Shown piece after piece: positions 53,903 to 64,000 of a stretch of 64,000 nucleotides of DNA. The notes beneath the pieces were generated by a model. The model did not search any database. It was not told the DNA's origin and was given only the letters and a program-made list of their open reading frames with translations. Position 1 is the stretch's first letter, and each line of letters begins with the position of its first letter. The position numbers were made by a program, and so were the translations under genes. Location: the NCBI GenBank assembly GCA_900316585.1, contig ONDM01000006.1:62001-126000 (forward strand), given 5' to 3'. The DNA is from an uncultured Prevotellaceae bacterium. Its GTDB lineage: Bacteria > Bacteroidota > Bacteroidia > Bacteroidales > Bacteroidaceae.

Positions 53903-55204
53903 ATGAGAAAGAGAATCTTATATCTAGCCATTCCTTCTATCATCACTAATCTTACAGTTCCTTTAATGGGGCTATTTGACGTGGCAATTGTGGGACATTT
54001 GCAAAACATTTCGTTTATTGGTGCAATTGCTATTGGTGGAATGATGTTCAATCTTTTGTATTGGGGATTTGGCTTTCTTCGCATGGGTACTGGTGGACTC
54101 ACAGCTCAAGCCTTTGGGCGTAAAGATGAGAAAGATATTCCTATTCAGCTATTCCGTCCTTTGTTATTGGCATTGAGTATCTCATTAGTGATATTATTGT
54201 TTAGCAGACCATTAGAATGGATTATTTTACATGTGATAGGTGAGCCTGAATCATCTTTAAACCATTGGGCATCTGTATATTTCCGAATCTGTGTTTGGGG
54301 TGCTCCAGCTGTTCTTTCAACGTATGCGTTCAATGGTTGGTTTATAGGTCTACAGAATCCAAAAATCCCAATGTATGTAGCCATTGTGGCGAATACATTG
54401 AATGTGGTGCTAAGCTTGTTTTTTGTATATGGCATGGAAATGCAACTTAAAGGTGTTGCTTTAGGAACTATGATGGGGCAGTGGACAGGCTTCCTTTTAT
54501 CATTGGCTCTATGTTGGAAGAAATATAAAAACTATTTTAAGCGAAAGTTTTATTGGACAGAAATCTTAGATACAGATGCTCTTGTTCGGTATTTTCATGT
54601 GAATAAAAATATTTTTGGACGAACTGTTTGTTTGATTGCTGTAACTGCCAGTTTCACTGCTTTTGGTGCTAAACAAGGTGAAACTTTATTAGCAGTTAAC
54701 ACCCTTATGATGCAGTTATTCACAGTTTTCTCATATTTTATGGATGGTTTTGCATATGCAGGTGAGGCTCTCGTTGGGGCATATGTAGGGGAGAATAATT
54801 CTTTGAAATTACGAGAGACTATCCATTCTTTATTCTTTTGGGGGTGGACATTGGCCATTTTTTTTACTTGGATTTACAGTTTAGGTGGTAAGTCTTTTTT
54901 GGGATTTTTAACGGACCAACAGGAGGTTTTGGAAGCATGCGTTTTATACATAGAGTGGTCTGCCCTAATTCCTTTATGTGGTTTTTCTGCCTTTATGTGG
55001 GATGGGATATTTATAGGTATGACTGAAACAAAGATGATGTTTCAAGTTATGCTATTTTCTATGTTGCTCTATTTTGTTCTCTATCTTATTCTTTTTCCCA
55101 CCTATGGTAATCATGGATTATGGATTTCTTTTTTGTTGTATTTGATTGTGAGAGGATGTGGCCTTTGGTATTTGTTTGTCAAAAAATATAGATTTAAGTA
55201 TTAA
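53903..55204 (+). CDS. MATE-family multidrug/sodium antiporter
   Basis: 433 residues with about 12 hydrophobic segments in two halves. Recognised by the MATE opening (RILYLAIPSIITNLTVPLMGLFDVAIVGHL, given in part), GTGGLTAQAFGRKD and the second-half FSYFMDGFAYAGEALVGAYVG. Exports drugs or metabolites in exchange for Na+ or H+. Monocistronic, divergent from DUF1460. Confidence 0.94.
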   Translation: MRKRILYLAIPSIITNLTVPLMGLFDVAIVGHLQNISFIGAIAIGGMMFNLLYWGFGFLRMGTGGLTAQAFGRKDEKDIPIQLFRPLLLALSISLVILLFSRPLEWIILHVIGEPESSLNHWASVYFRICVWGAPAVLSTYAFNGWFIGLQNPKIPMYVAIVANTLNVVLSLFFVYGMEMQLKGVALGTMMGQWTGFLLSLALCWKKYKNYFKRKFYWTEILDTDALVRYFHVNKNIFGRTVCLIAVTASFTAFGAKQGETLLAVNTLMMQLFTVFSYFMDGFAYAGEALVGAYVGENNSLKLRETIHSLFFWGWTLAIFFTWIYSLGGKSFLGFLTDQQEVLEACVLYIEWSALIPLCGFSAFMWDGIFIGMTETKMMFQVMLFSMLLYFVLYLILFPTYGNHGLWISFLLYLIVRGCGLWYLFVKKYRFKY

Positions 55205-55322
55205 AGATAAGCTGTATCTCTTTTTCCATCATTTTTATATTTATAATAAAAATGGATAAAGATTAAAATGGAATATAATGAGGATAAAAATGCAGAAGAT
55301 TAGGAGCGGTGTTATTAACCAG
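55205..55322. other. Short AT-rich gap without a recognised gene
   Basis: Between the MATE stop and the tRNA terminator. Only A/T-rich sequence with no ORF or structure that stands out. Confidence 0.5.
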
Positions 55323-55350
55323 AAAAGGTTCTGAATTTTCAGAACCTTTT
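55323..55350 (-). terminator. Terminator of the tRNA-Arg pair
   Basis: 11-bp or longer stem AAAAGGTTCTG/CAGAACCTTTT, 3 nt after the second tRNA in the direction of transcription. Confidence 0.8.
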
Positions 55351-55353
55351 CAG

Positions 55354-55427
55354 TGACTCCTATAGGATTCAAACCTATAACCTTTTGATCCGTAGTCAAA
55401 TGCTCTATTCAGTTGAGCTAAGGAGCC
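55354..55427 (-). tRNA. tRNA-Arg (anticodon ACG), copy 2
   Basis: 74 nt on the minus strand with full cloverleaf: acceptor GGCTCCT/AGGAGTC (one G-U), D arm GCTC/GAGC, anticodon loop CTACGGA giving ACG, T arm ATAGG/CCTAT. The 3' CCA is not encoded. Identical to the copy at 55475. Confidence 0.97.
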
Positions 55428-55474
55428 GTTAACCATTTAAAATTAAAATTATGAAAAAGCAAACTCATTTTCAG

Positions 55475-55548
55475 TGACTCCTATAGGATTCAAACCTATA
55501 ACCTTTTGATCCGTAGTCAAATGCTCTATTCAGTTGAGCTAAGGAGCC
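55475..55548 (-). tRNA. tRNA-Arg (anticodon ACG), copy 1
   Basis: Identical 74-nt sequence, 47 nt upstream of copy 2 in the direction of transcription and next to the promoter; the two are one transcription unit. The identity extends 7 nt into the 3' flank. Confidence 0.97.
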
Positions 55549-55568
55549 ATTCTTTTCGTTTGCGAGTG

Positions 55569-55600
55569 CAAAGGTAGTACTTATTTTTTTAATCAGCAAA
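55569..55600 (-). promoter_or_regulatory. Promoter of the tRNA-Arg pair
   Basis: On the minus strand TTTG (55597-55600), exactly 20 nt, TACCTTTG (55569-55576); 21 nt before the first tRNA. Confidence 0.8.
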
Positions 55601-55608
55601 TGATTTTT

Positions 55609-55654
55609 AGAAAAAAAAGAACAGCAGACTCTGAATTTTTGAATCTGCTGTTCT
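55609..55654 (-). terminator. Terminator of clpC-htpG
   Basis: 11-bp stem AGAACAGCAGA/TCTGCTGTTCT with further inner pairing; on the minus strand it is followed by TTTTTTTT. 10 nt after the htpG stop. Confidence 0.93.
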
Positions 55655-55663
55655 ATTAAATGA

Positions 55664-57715
55664 TTAAATTAAGTCAATACTTCGCTTTACAAAGTTATTC
55701 AGGGCTTCACCTTTTAACATACCATTCTGAAGCAAAGCTAAATCAACTAATTGAGCGATGATTTTATTATTCTTTGCGTAATTGCTTAACACCTCTTTCT
55801 CCTTGTCATGCTGAGCTGTTATGTCTTTTTCACATTGAGAAAGATCGTCTTTTTCTTCTTGAGTAATATCTTCAGCCTTTTTGCTGTCCTGTTGTTGCTT
55901 TAGAACGGCTTTACGGGCCTCTAGACCTTTGAGCTCAGCCATAATAGGTTTTAGCTCTTCAGCTGTGTTATTGTGGGTGTCTTCAAGGATTTTTTTAATT
56001 AATTTATGATTGGTATTTAATACAACATTATACATATCCGGCATTTCTCCATAGAAAGCCATTCCAGGTTGCAAACGTGCCATTTCTTTCATACGACGCA
56101 TATATTCATTGCGAGTAATCATTACAGGAACAGTTGTTTCACCTAGAGCCTGTGGATCAACATTAAATTCGGTTTTGTCTAATTTTGGTAAAATGCTGGT
56201 AAAGATGGCATTCAACGTTGTTCTATCATTAACATCGACAGCCTCAGGTGTATCAGTATCTTTTACGATCAACCGGTCAATAGTGTCAGCATCCACTCTA
56301 GTAAAGGTTGTTTTTTCAAGTTTCCTCTCTAATAGGCTCACCAATGGCGTATCTAGCTGCCCATCCATCAGCAATACATTGTAGCCTTTATTATTGGCTG
56401 TTTCTATATAGCTGTATTGCTCGTCTTTATCATTGGCATAAAGATAAACCAATTGACCATCTTTGTTTGTTTGGTTATCCTTGATCAAAGTATTGTATTC
56501 GTCATAAGTGAAGAATTTTCCATTGCAATCTTTCAAAAGACTGAATTTCTTGGCTTTGTCAAAGAAATCTTCAGTTGAAAGCATACCATAATGAATAAAC
56601 AATTTAATGTCATCCCATTTCTTTTCAAAATCAGAACGGTCTTTATTGAAAATACTCTGAAGTCTGTCACTAACTTTTTTTGTGATATAGGTAGAGATTT
56701 TCTTTACATTGGCATCACTTTGCAGGTAGCTTCGGCTGACATTTAAAGGAATATCGGGTGAGTCAATGACTCCATGAAGCAACATAAGGAATTCAGGAAC
56801 AATGCCTTCTACATTATCAGTAACGAAAACCTGATTGCAATAGAGCTGAATCTTATTGCGTTGCAAGTCCAGATTACTCTTAATCTTAGGGAAATAGAGT
56901 ACACCTGTCAAGTGGAATGGGAAATCTACATTCAGATGAATCCAGAAAAGAGGATCATCGTTCATAGGATAGAGATCATGATAGAACTTCAAGTAATCCT
57001 CATCTTTCAAATCGCTTGGTTTCTTAGTCCACAGTGGGGTAGTGTCATTAATAACATTGTCTTCTTCGGTATCGATTTGTTTGCCATCTTTCCAGTCTTT
57101 TTTCTTGCCAAAAATTACTGGAATAGGTAAAAAACGGCAGTATTTATGCAGCAATTCACTGATTTTGTTTTCGTCTACGAATTCCTGGCAGTCATCATCA
57201 ATATGCATGATGATATCGGTGCCACGTTCAGTCTTATCTGAAGGTTCAATAGTATATGATGGGCTTCCGTCACAATTCCATTTTACAGCTTGTGCCCCTT
57301 CTTGCCAGCTCTTGGTTACGATTTCTACTTCTTTGCTTACCATGAATGAGGAGTAAAACCCTAATCCAAAGTGCCCAATGATAGCATTAGCATCTTCCTT
57401 ATATTTGTCAAGGAAATCATTAGCACCAGAAAAAGCTATCTGATTGATATATTTTTCAATTTCTTCTTCTGTCATCCCAATACCATGATCACTCACGGTG
57501 ATGGTTTTGGCATCCTTGTCCACGCTTACGTGAACACTCAGATTACCCATGTCTTCTTTCAATTCACCTTTAGTAGCCAGTGTTTTCAGTTTCTGAGTTG
57601 CATCAACTGCATTGGAAACAATCTCACGAAGGAAAATTTCATGGTCACTGTATAAAAATTTTTTAATAACAGGAAAAATATTTTCCGTTGTTACTCCAAT
57701 ATTTCCTTTTTGCAT
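55664..57715 (-). CDS. htpG: Molecular chaperone HtpG (Hsp90)
   Basis: 683-residue ATP-dependent chaperone. Start MQKGNIGVTTENIFPVI at 57715, 14 nt after clpC; an in-frame upstream ATG at 57772 would lie inside clpC. GHKL ATPase domain with REIVSNAVDA (about 32-41), DHGIGM and GHFGLGFYSSFMV; middle domain with PLNVSRSYLQSD (catalytic Arg region); C-terminal dimer domain with a charged coiled part (KKAEDITQEEKDDLSQCEKD). Full length. Confidence 0.97.
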   Translation of the reverse strand: MQKGNIGVTTENIFPVIKKFLYSDHEIFLREIVSNAVDATQKLKTLATKGELKEDMGNLSVHVSVDKDAKTITVSDHGIGMTEEEIEKYINQIAFSGANDFLDKYKEDANAIIGHFGLGFYSSFMVSKEVEIVTKSWQEGAQAVKWNCDGSPSYTIEPSDKTERGTDIIMHIDDDCQEFVDENKISELLHKYCRFLPIPVIFGKKKDWKDGKQIDTEEDNVINDTTPLWTKKPSDLKDEDYLKFYHDLYPMNDDPLFWIHLNVDFPFHLTGVLYFPKIKSNLDLQRNKIQLYCNQVFVTDNVEGIVPEFLMLLHGVIDSPDIPLNVSRSYLQSDANVKKISTYITKKVSDRLQSIFNKDRSDFEKKWDDIKLFIHYGMLSTEDFFDKAKKFSLLKDCNGKFFTYDEYNTLIKDNQTNKDGQLVYLYANDKDEQYSYIETANNKGYNVLLMDGQLDTPLVSLLERKLEKTTFTRVDADTIDRLIVKDTDTPEAVDVNDRTTLNAIFTSILPKLDKTEFNVDPQALGETTVPVMITRNEYMRRMKEMARLQPGMAFYGEMPDMYNVVLNTNHKLIKKILEDTHNNTAEELKPIMAELKGLEARKAVLKQQQDSKKAEDITQEEKDDLSQCEKDITAQHDKEKEVLSNYAKNNKIIAQLVDLALLQNGMLKGEALNNFVKRSIDLI

Positions 57716-57729
57716 TTTAACTATAATTA

Positions 57730-60318
57730 TTAAATTAAACTTTCTTGCATTACCGGGATGATTACGGGACAATTTGTCATTTCTAATGTCAGTTTGTCCT
57801 CGACCATGCGAGCTATCAATAGACTGCCTGTGGCCGGTTCCTCGTTGATAATTAGATTAGATATTTCATCTTCTAAATAAGTTTGAATACTTCTTCTAAG
57901 TGGTCGGGCACCATATTGAGGGTCATATCCTTTTTCTGCCAAGTATTTGCGTGCCTCATCAGTCACTTCTAGATGGTATCCCATATCTTCTACACGCTGA
58001 ATCAATCCCTTCAGTTCGAGGTCGATAATCCGCAACATAGAATCCAAATTTAGTGGACGGAAAGTTATGATTTCATCCAATCGGTTCAAAAACTCTGGTG
58101 CAAACTGTTTTTGTAGAGCTTTGCGTACAATACTGTCAGCATTTATATCTGCGTTTTGTTGGCTTGTAAAACCTATACCATGACCGAATTCTTTAAGCTG
58201 GCGACTACCTACGTTTGATGTCATGATAACTACAGCGTTACGAAAGTCCACAATTCTCCCGTTACTATCAGTAAGACGTCCTTCATCCATAACTTGGAGT
58301 AGGATATTAAACACATCAGGATGAGCTTTCTCTATTTCATCAAGCAGGACAATAGAATAAGGTTTACGCCGTACGGCTTCAGTAAGTTGACCACCTTCTT
58401 CATAACCTACATATCCCGGAGGGGCACCAACCAAACGACTCACAGTAAACTTTTCCATGTATTCGCTCATGTCTATGCGGATTAAAGCATCAGCTGTCCC
58501 AAACATAAACTTGGCTAATTCTTTAGCTAATAATGTTTTACCTACACCTGTAGGACCTAAGAACATGAAACTTCCAATAGGGCGGTTTGGATCTTTTAGA
58601 CCAATACGGCTACGTTGGATGGCTTTAACTAATTTTTCCACTGCTATTTCTTGGTCTATGATTTCCTTGGATAATGCTTCTTTCATGCCTTTCAGTTGAT
58701 TGCCTTCAGCCTGAGCCATGCGAGTGACAGGAACACCAGAAATCATTGAAACGACTTCTGAAATCATTTCTTCAGTAATTTCTACCGGATGTGAATCTAA
58801 CTCCTTATTAAAAAGTTCTTTCTGCTTTGTAATTTGCTTTTCCAATTCTACTTGGCGTTCACGCAGATTGCTGGCTAGCTGATAATTGCCAGCTTTTACT
58901 GCCTTCATCTTATCATCATTTATTTTCGCCTTTTCAGCATTCAATTGTTGCACAATCGTAGGAGTGCTGTTCTCCATCATATGAGCACGGGAACCGGCTT
59001 CATCAATAATATCAATAGCCTTGTCTGGGAAATTACGGTCAGTAATGTAGCGTTCTGCTAATTGAACTGCGTGTGCAAGAGCTGCATCACTATATTTTAC
59101 ATGATGATGCTCTTCATAACGCTCTTTAATGTTATGTAGAATCTGTAAAGTTTCTTCCTTAGTCGTTGGTTCTACTAGAATCTTCTGAAAACGACGTTCT
59201 AGGGCCCCATCCTTCTCAATACTATTACGGTATTCGTCAAGAGTAGTCGCACCAATGCATTGTAATTCACCACGAGCCAAAGCAGGCTTTAGGAGATTGG
59301 CTGCATCCATAGTACCAGTGCTGGCACCAGCACCAATAATTGTATGAATCTCATCCATGAAAAGAATAACCTCATCATGTTCTTTCAACTCTTTAATTAG
59401 GTTCTGCATACGTTCTTCAAATTGGCCACGGAACTTGGTCCCAGCTACTATTGAAGCCATATCCAAACGGACAAGCCGTTTACCTAGCAAAGTATGTGGA
59501 ACGGTTCCTTCAATGATTCGTGAGGCTAATCCTTCAACGATGGCAGATTTACCTACACCTGGCTCGCCAATTAAAATTGGATTATTCTTTTTGCGGCGTG
59601 AAAGAATCTGTGCCAAACGCTCAATTTCTTTTTGGCGTCCTACTACAGGATCTAACAACTTTTCTTCCGCAGCTTTGGTCATATCAGAGCTGAATTTATC
59701 CAAAAATGGAGTGTCACGATGTCCGTTATTTTTACCAGAATTAGAATTGCTTTTTGAACCATCTTGTGAAATCCGGACCATACGGAAAGGACTTTGTCCA
59801 CCATCATCGGACAAATCTTCCTCTTCATCATCTTCGCTAGTCTCGAAAGCTGATAGTGGTTGCGCATTTTTAGCGACATTATCATCCTCGGGCTCAATAT
59901 CTTGATGTTGGTCTAAAGCTTCTGGTTGAAGTCCTGAAGCTTTCAGCAGCTGGCTTACATAAAGTCTGTCGTTATTCATCATTGCATGCAATAAGTCCAA
60001 AGTGTCTATTTTGGAGCTGTTTCTTCCTTGGGATTCCTTAAAACTCTCTTTTAATAGTTTTGAAATATCTGTTGTAACATTCAAGTCACCTGGAGAACCA
60101 TATGGGTTGTAAGTAGCTTTGATACGGTTTTCCAAGGTGTTTTTCATGTGATTCATGTCCACTTTGGCTGAAACCAAAGCAGAATGCGCCTCACATGTTT
60201 CATCACGGAGTATGGCCAATAACAAATGCTCGGGTCCTACAAAGTTTGAATCCAAGCGGCCGGCCTCTTCGCGACTATACATCATTACTCTATTTAAACT
60301 ATCTGAAAACTGCATCAT
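57730..60318 (-). CDS. clpC: Clp ATPase, ClpC-type
   Basis: 862-residue AAA+ unfoldase that feeds ClpP or acts as chaperone. Two Clp_N repeats (about 1-135), a long Asp/Glu then Ser/Asn-rich linker (about 136-205), AAA-1 with Walker A GEPGVGKS (251-258) and [12 protein letters not shown], a short middle coiled coil ([20 protein letters not shown]), AAA-2 with GPTGVGKT (about 590) and ClpB_D2-small. The acidic linker is longer than in Firmicute ClpC. First gene of an operon with htpG; divergent from gyrA. Confidence 0.96.
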   Translation of the reverse strand: MMQFSDSLNRVMMYSREEAGRLDSNFVGPEHLLLAILRDETCEAHSALVSAKVDMNHMKNTLENRIKATYNPYGSPGDLNVTTDISKLLKESFKESQGRNSSKIDTLDLLHAMMNNDRLYVSQLLKASGLQPEALDQHQDIEPEDDNVAKNAQPLSAFETSEDDEEEDLSDDGGQSPFRMVRISQDGSKSNSNSGKNNGHRDTPFLDKFSSDMTKAAEEKLLDPVVGRQKEIERLAQILSRRKKNNPILIGEPGVGKSAIVEGLASRIIEGTVPHTLLGKRLVRLDMASIVAGTKFRGQFEERMQNLIKELKEHDEVILFMDEIHTIIGAGASTGTMDAANLLKPALARGELQCIGATTLDEYRNSIEKDGALERRFQKILVEPTTKEETLQILHNIKERYEEHHHVKYSDAALAHAVQLAERYITDRNFPDKAIDIIDEAGSRAHMMENSTPTIVQQLNAEKAKINDDKMKAVKAGNYQLASNLRERQVELEKQITKQKELFNKELDSHPVEITEEMISEVVSMISGVPVTRMAQAEGNQLKGMKEALSKEIIDQEIAVEKLVKAIQRSRIGLKDPNRPIGSFMFLGPTGVGKTLLAKELAKFMFGTADALIRIDMSEYMEKFTVSRLVGAPPGYVGYEEGGQLTEAVRRKPYSIVLLDEIEKAHPDVFNILLQVMDEGRLTDSNGRIVDFRNAVVIMTSNVGSRQLKEFGHGIGFTSQQNADINADSIVRKALQKQFAPEFLNRLDEIITFRPLNLDSMLRIIDLELKGLIQRVEDMGYHLEVTDEARKYLAEKGYDPQYGARPLRRSIQTYLEDEISNLIINEEPATGSLLIARMVEDKLTLEMTNCPVIIPVMQESLI

Positions 60319-60473
60319 TTATAATAATTGATTAGACCTATAAATTTACAAAAGCCGTGCCAAAGGCCGTTTTAGTACTTTTTACATAAAAAGTTTTTTC
60401 CTTTAAGAAAAAAGCAGTACTTTTACAAAGTTTTTGTGAACTAACCTAAATAGAGTAAAAAGATTTTAATTAA

Positions 60474-62999
60474 ATGACTGAACAAGACAGAATTATAAAA
60501 GTCGATATCGAAAAGGAGATGCGTTCTTCATACATAGATTATTCTATGTCTGTTATTGTGGCACGCGCTCTACCTGATGTTCGAGATGGATTTAAGCCTG
60601 TACATCGCCGTATTCTTTATGGTATGATGGAATTAGGCTATACTCAAGACAAACCATATAGAAAATCAGCACGTATTGTGGGTGATGTGTTAGGTAAATA
60701 TCATCCTCATGGAGATTCTTCTGTTTACGGTGCATTGGTTCGTATGGCGCAACCTTGGGCAATGAGATATCCGTTGGTTCAGGGTCAGGGAAACTTCGGT
60801 TCCATCGATGGAGATAGTGCTGCCGCAATGCGATATACAGAAGCTCGCTTATTCAAGATAGGTGAGGACATGATGGGAGATGATTTGTACAAAGAAACTG
60901 TCGATATGGACCGTAACTTTGACAACACCCTAGATGAACCTTCAGTACTTCCTACCAGAATTCCTAATTTGCTTGTAAATGGAGCTACAGGTATTGCGGT
61001 AGGTATGGCAACGAATATCCCAACGCACAACCTGGGTGAAGTGATAGACGGATGTGTGGCTTATATAGATAATCCAGACATTGACACGGATGGTCTGATG
61101 CAATTCATTCCTGCACCGGATTTTCCTACGGGAGCATATATTTATGGTATTTCTGGTGTTAGGGATTCCTATGAGACAGGACGTGGACGCATCATGATGC
61201 GTGCCAAGGCTGAAATTGAAAATGGGCCTACACATGACAAGATTGTCATAACAGAGATTCCTTATGGTGTCAATAAGGCAGAGTGTATCAAGCACATCGC
61301 AGACCTTGTAAATGAGAAGAAGTTAGACGGTATTTCCAATGCAAATGATGAGTCTGACCGTGAAGGTATGCGTATAGTTATTGATGTGAAGCGTGATGCT
61401 AATGCTAAGGTTGTACTCAACAAGCTTTATAAAATGACAGAGCTTCAGAGTGCCTTTAGTGTTAATACTATTGCATTGATTGGAGCCCGTGGAGCTCAAC
61501 ATCCTGGTCGTCCTAAACTTCTATCTCTTAAAGAGTGTATTCAGCATTTTGTTGAACACCGGCACGAGGTGGTTATTCGTCGTACTCAGTTTGATTTGCG
61601 TAAGGCTCAGGAACGTGCCCATATATTGGAAGCTCTGATAGTAGCTTGCGATAATATTGATGAGGTGGTACATATTATTCGGTCTTCTAAGGATCCTCAA
61701 GAGGCTGTAAACCGTTTGATGGAACGTTTTGGATGGGATGAAGTGCAGGCAAAGTATGTTGTTGATATGCGCTTGCGCCAGCTTACTGGACTGATGATGG
61801 AGAATCTGCGTAACGAGTATGATGAAATAATGAAGAGGATAGAATATTATCAGCAGATTCTTTCAGATGATTCACTTTGTTGGAAAGTCATCAAAGATGA
61901 ATTAATTGAGGTAAAGGAAAAATATGGTGATCCACGTCGTACTGAGATTATTCCTACAGCTGGTGAATTTAATGCAGAAGATTTTTATGCAGATGAAGAT
62001 GAGGTTATTACCATCTCTCATTTGGGTTATATCAAGCGTACTCCATTGTCAGAGTTCCGTATTCAAGGTCGTGGAGGTTTAGGAAGTCAAGGTGGCAAGA
62101 CTCGCGATGCAGACTTTATAGAGCATATATATCAGGCTACCACCCATAATACAATGATGTTCTTTACACAAAGAGGACGTTGCTATTGGCTTAAGGTGTA
62201 TGACATACCAGAAGGTAACAGGGGATCTAAGGGGCGTGCTATTCAGAACTTGTTGAATATCGAAAGTGGTGATGCTGTAAATGCATTCATTTGTCTGAAA
62301 GATTTAAACAATGCGGAATTTGTGAACAGCCACTATTTGATGTTCTGTACAAAGAGCGGTGTAATAAAGAAGACATCCTTGGCTGATTATAGTCGTCCTC
62401 GTGCTAATGGTGTAATAGCTATAAATATTAAGGATGAGGATCGAGTCGTAGATGTTTGTCTTACTAATGGGGAAAATGAAATCTTGATTGCCAACAAAAA
62501 TGGTCGTGCCATAAGATTTAATGAAAGTACAGTGCGTCCGATGGGTCGTACAGCTACTGGTGTTAAAGGTATGACTCTTGATGGAGCAGATGATGAAGTC
62601 GTTGGCATGGTTTGTGTTGAGGATGCTAAGACAGAGACTATAATGGTAGTTAGTGAACAAGGTTATGGAAAGCGCAGCGAGGTCGAAGACTATCGTATTA
62701 CCAACCGTGGAGGTAAAGGAGTCAAGACTATCGAAGTGACGGAAAAAACTGGCATGCTTATTGCTATTAAGTCTGTGACAGATGATAATGACCTCATGAT
62801 TATTAACAAGAGTGGAATCACTCTTCGTTTGAAAGTTAGCGAGGTGCGTGTTATGGGCCGTGCAACTCAGGGTGTTAAGTTGATAAACCTGGCAAAACGT
62901 AATGATCAAATTAGTAGTGTGTGCAAGGTTTCAGCAGCCCAAGAGGATGAAGAAGATGTAATTGAAGAAGATAATAACAACGTTGAAGGGGGAAACTAA
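60474..62999 (+). CDS. gyrA: DNA gyrase subunit A
   Basis: 841 residues. Breakage-reunion domain with catalytic Tyr121 in AAMRYTEAR and the quinolone region [15 protein letters not shown] (77-91): Ser82 aligns with E. coli Ser83, and Gly86 stands where E. coli has Asp87. The C-terminal pinwheel wraps DNA; the usual GyrA box QRRGGKG reads QGRGGLG here, as related Bacteroidota versions also vary. The acidic tail ([16 protein letters not shown]) is typical. Monocistronic. Confidence 0.98.
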   Translation: MTEQDRIIKVDIEKEMRSSYIDYSMSVIVARALPDVRDGFKPVHRRILYGMMELGYTQDKPYRKSARIVGDVLGKYHPHGDSSVYGALVRMAQPWAMRYPLVQGQGNFGSIDGDSAAAMRYTEARLFKIGEDMMGDDLYKETVDMDRNFDNTLDEPSVLPTRIPNLLVNGATGIAVGMATNIPTHNLGEVIDGCVAYIDNPDIDTDGLMQFIPAPDFPTGAYIYGISGVRDSYETGRGRIMMRAKAEIENGPTHDKIVITEIPYGVNKAECIKHIADLVNEKKLDGISNANDESDREGMRIVIDVKRDANAKVVLNKLYKMTELQSAFSVNTIALIGARGAQHPGRPKLLSLKECIQHFVEHRHEVVIRRTQFDLRKAQERAHILEALIVACDNIDEVVHIIRSSKDPQEAVNRLMERFGWDEVQAKYVVDMRLRQLTGLMMENLRNEYDEIMKRIEYYQQILSDDSLCWKVIKDELIEVKEKYGDPRRTEIIPTAGEFNAEDFYADEDEVITISHLGYIKRTPLSEFRIQGRGGLGSQGGKTRDADFIEHIYQATTHNTMMFFTQRGRCYWLKVYDIPEGNRGSKGRAIQNLLNIESGDAVNAFICLKDLNNAEFVNSHYLMFCTKSGVIKKTSLADYSRPRANGVIAINIKDEDRVVDVCLTNGENEILIANKNGRAIRFNESTVRPMGRTATGVKGMTLDGADDEVVGMVCVEDAKTETIMVVSEQGYGKRSEVEDYRITNRGGKGVKTIEVTEKTGMLIAIKSVTDDNDLMIINKSGITLRLKVSEVRVMGRATQGVKLINLAKRNDQISSVCKVSAAQEDEEDVIEEDNNNVEGGN

Positions 63000-63060
63000 C
63001 CCAGAAACTCAAATTGAAAGTTAACAATTAGTACTAATTTTTATTTAACAAAAAAAACTA

Positions 63061-64000
63061 TGAAGAAAGTTTTATTAATGGCAGCTATGTTGCTCGGTTC
63101 AACTGCAGCCGTATTTGCTCAGGATGCTAAGGCTCTGAATGATGAGGTTCAGGCTCTTAAGGGCCAGATCGATAAGGGGCAGCAGGCTATGATCTTGGGA
63201 CAAGGTGATGCTAACCAGTTTTATGGTTTAGTTGATCAATTGTTCGATAAGGTTTACGAGTGCGACAGGGTTTCTGAGCAGCCAGATGCAAAAGGAAAGG
63301 TTAAAAACAAGTTCCGTAAGGCAAATGCTGACCTTTTGAACCTGAATCGCCCTCAGTTGATCAATGGTGGTGTTGAGGCATTTAACAACAATGAGAATGC
63401 AAAGGCACTTAAGTATTTTGGTAAGTACATCGATGCAGCAAAGCATCCAATGATGGAAAAGTTCAATTACTTAGCTACCGACACCATGATTCCTTTGATT
63501 TCTTATTATGCATGTATTGCAGCTGCACGTGAAGAGAATCATGATGCAGTTCTCAAGTATGTAGATGAGGCAGTTAAGGATAAGGAAAATGGTGCTTCTG
63601 CACTGGAGTTGAAGTGTGCTTCTTTGAAAGCAACAAACAAGAACGATGAATTCTTGGCAGCTTTGAAGGAAGGTCTTGAGAAGTTCCCTAATGATAATTA
63701 TTTCGTAGGTAACATGATTGATTATTACACAAATAATAATCAGTATGACGAGGCTGTTTCTTATATTGATGCTCAAATTGCTAAGAACCCTAATAATGAT
63801 TATTTCTATTTCGTAAAGGGTTATCTGTATCAGACTCAGAAGAAATATGAAGAGGCTGATCAAGCTTATGCTAAGTCTGTAGCTATGAATCCTAATTCTG
63901 CACAGGCACAGTCATACGCAGGTTTAAATCTCTGTCAGGAGGCTATCGCATTAGGTGAGGATGAAACTGTTTCAGAAGCTACTCTTGAGGCTCTTTACAA
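63061..64000 (+). CDS. Exported TPR-like repeat protein (cut by right window edge)
   Basis: Open from the ATG at 63061 to the window end (313 codons seen). Signal peptide 1-21 (MKKVLLMAAMLLGSTAAVFA), then helical repeats of TPR type from about 100 (KALKYFGKYIDAA, DEAVSYIDAQIAKNPNNDYFYF, KKYEEADQAYAKSVAMNPNS). Probably a periplasmic scaffold or adaptor. It starts 61 nt after gyrA, with strong codon bias (GCT, AAG, GAG) suggesting high expression. The C-terminus is outside the window. Confidence 0.88.

Noticed and set aside
57716..57772. N-terminal extension of htpG
   Set aside because: It would overlap the 3' end of clpC and is not part of the Hsp90 fold; the start at 57715 matches the family.

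Overview
The window reads as chromosomal DNA of a Bacteroidales bacterium, probably Prevotella-like; the genus is inferred from protein style only. Three things support this. Most transcription units start behind the Bacteroidota -7 box TAnnTTTG, sometimes with TTTG about 20 nt upstream. The gene set is typical: Na+-pumping NQR, DUF4270 lipoprotein, GH125, GT5-type protein, AICAR transformylase-only enzyme, DUF5686, DUF1460, methylmalonyl-CoA epimerase. Shine-Dalgarno sequences are mostly weak. No phage, transposase, conjugation gene or CRISPR array was seen, so this is core chromosome with a few unusual intergenic regions.

Layout. 0-8 kb: nnr (cut by the left edge), hpt-adk-obg-pgeF, a basic small protein with the AICAR transformylase, and a LysR regulator coupled to a secreted Ntn hydrolase. 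7.7-8.8 kb: a 1-kb region without a recognised gene, holding GTTAAC-like motifs, a large inverted repeat, and an orphan promoter ahead of a structured segment. 8.8-19.5 kb: guaA, panE, a LytS/LytTR two-component system overlapping a PfkB kinase, mscL, gap, miaA, a lipid-kinase-like gene, a Crp-family regulator and a rhomboid protease. 19.7-26.8 kb: glycogen/alpha-glucan genes (debranching enzyme, GT4, GH57) facing a DUF4270 lipoprotein and a lone GT5 domain. 27-30 kb: mce, nitroreductase-KdsC-like-Maf, a GYF_2 membrane protein, and a compact transcription unit with two 36-residue small proteins. 30.6-41.6 kb, all on the minus strand: nuclease-fold lipoprotein and GH125, M13 peptidase-thioredoxin-DEAD helicase, and tamB. 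41.8-49.2 kb: nhaC and nqrABCDEF. 49.2-55.2 kb: DUF5686-AraC, DUF1460-TRIC, MATE. 55.3-64 kb: two identical tRNA-Arg genes, clpC-htpG, gyrA, and a TPR protein cut by the right edge.

How the genes work together. NQR would build a sodium gradient that NhaC and perhaps MATE use. The glucan block looks like a storage-polysaccharide unit. ClpC and HtpG form a proteostasis operon. hpt, guaA and the AICAR transformylase serve purine metabolism.

Most notable: the two-small-protein operon (29695-30105); five genes whose -7 box lies 5-6 nt before the start codon, implying leaderless mRNAs, two of them with the promoter overlapping the upstream gene's terminator; tamB without any normal start codon where its membrane anchor begins; and the promoter-driven structured element at 8493-8760.
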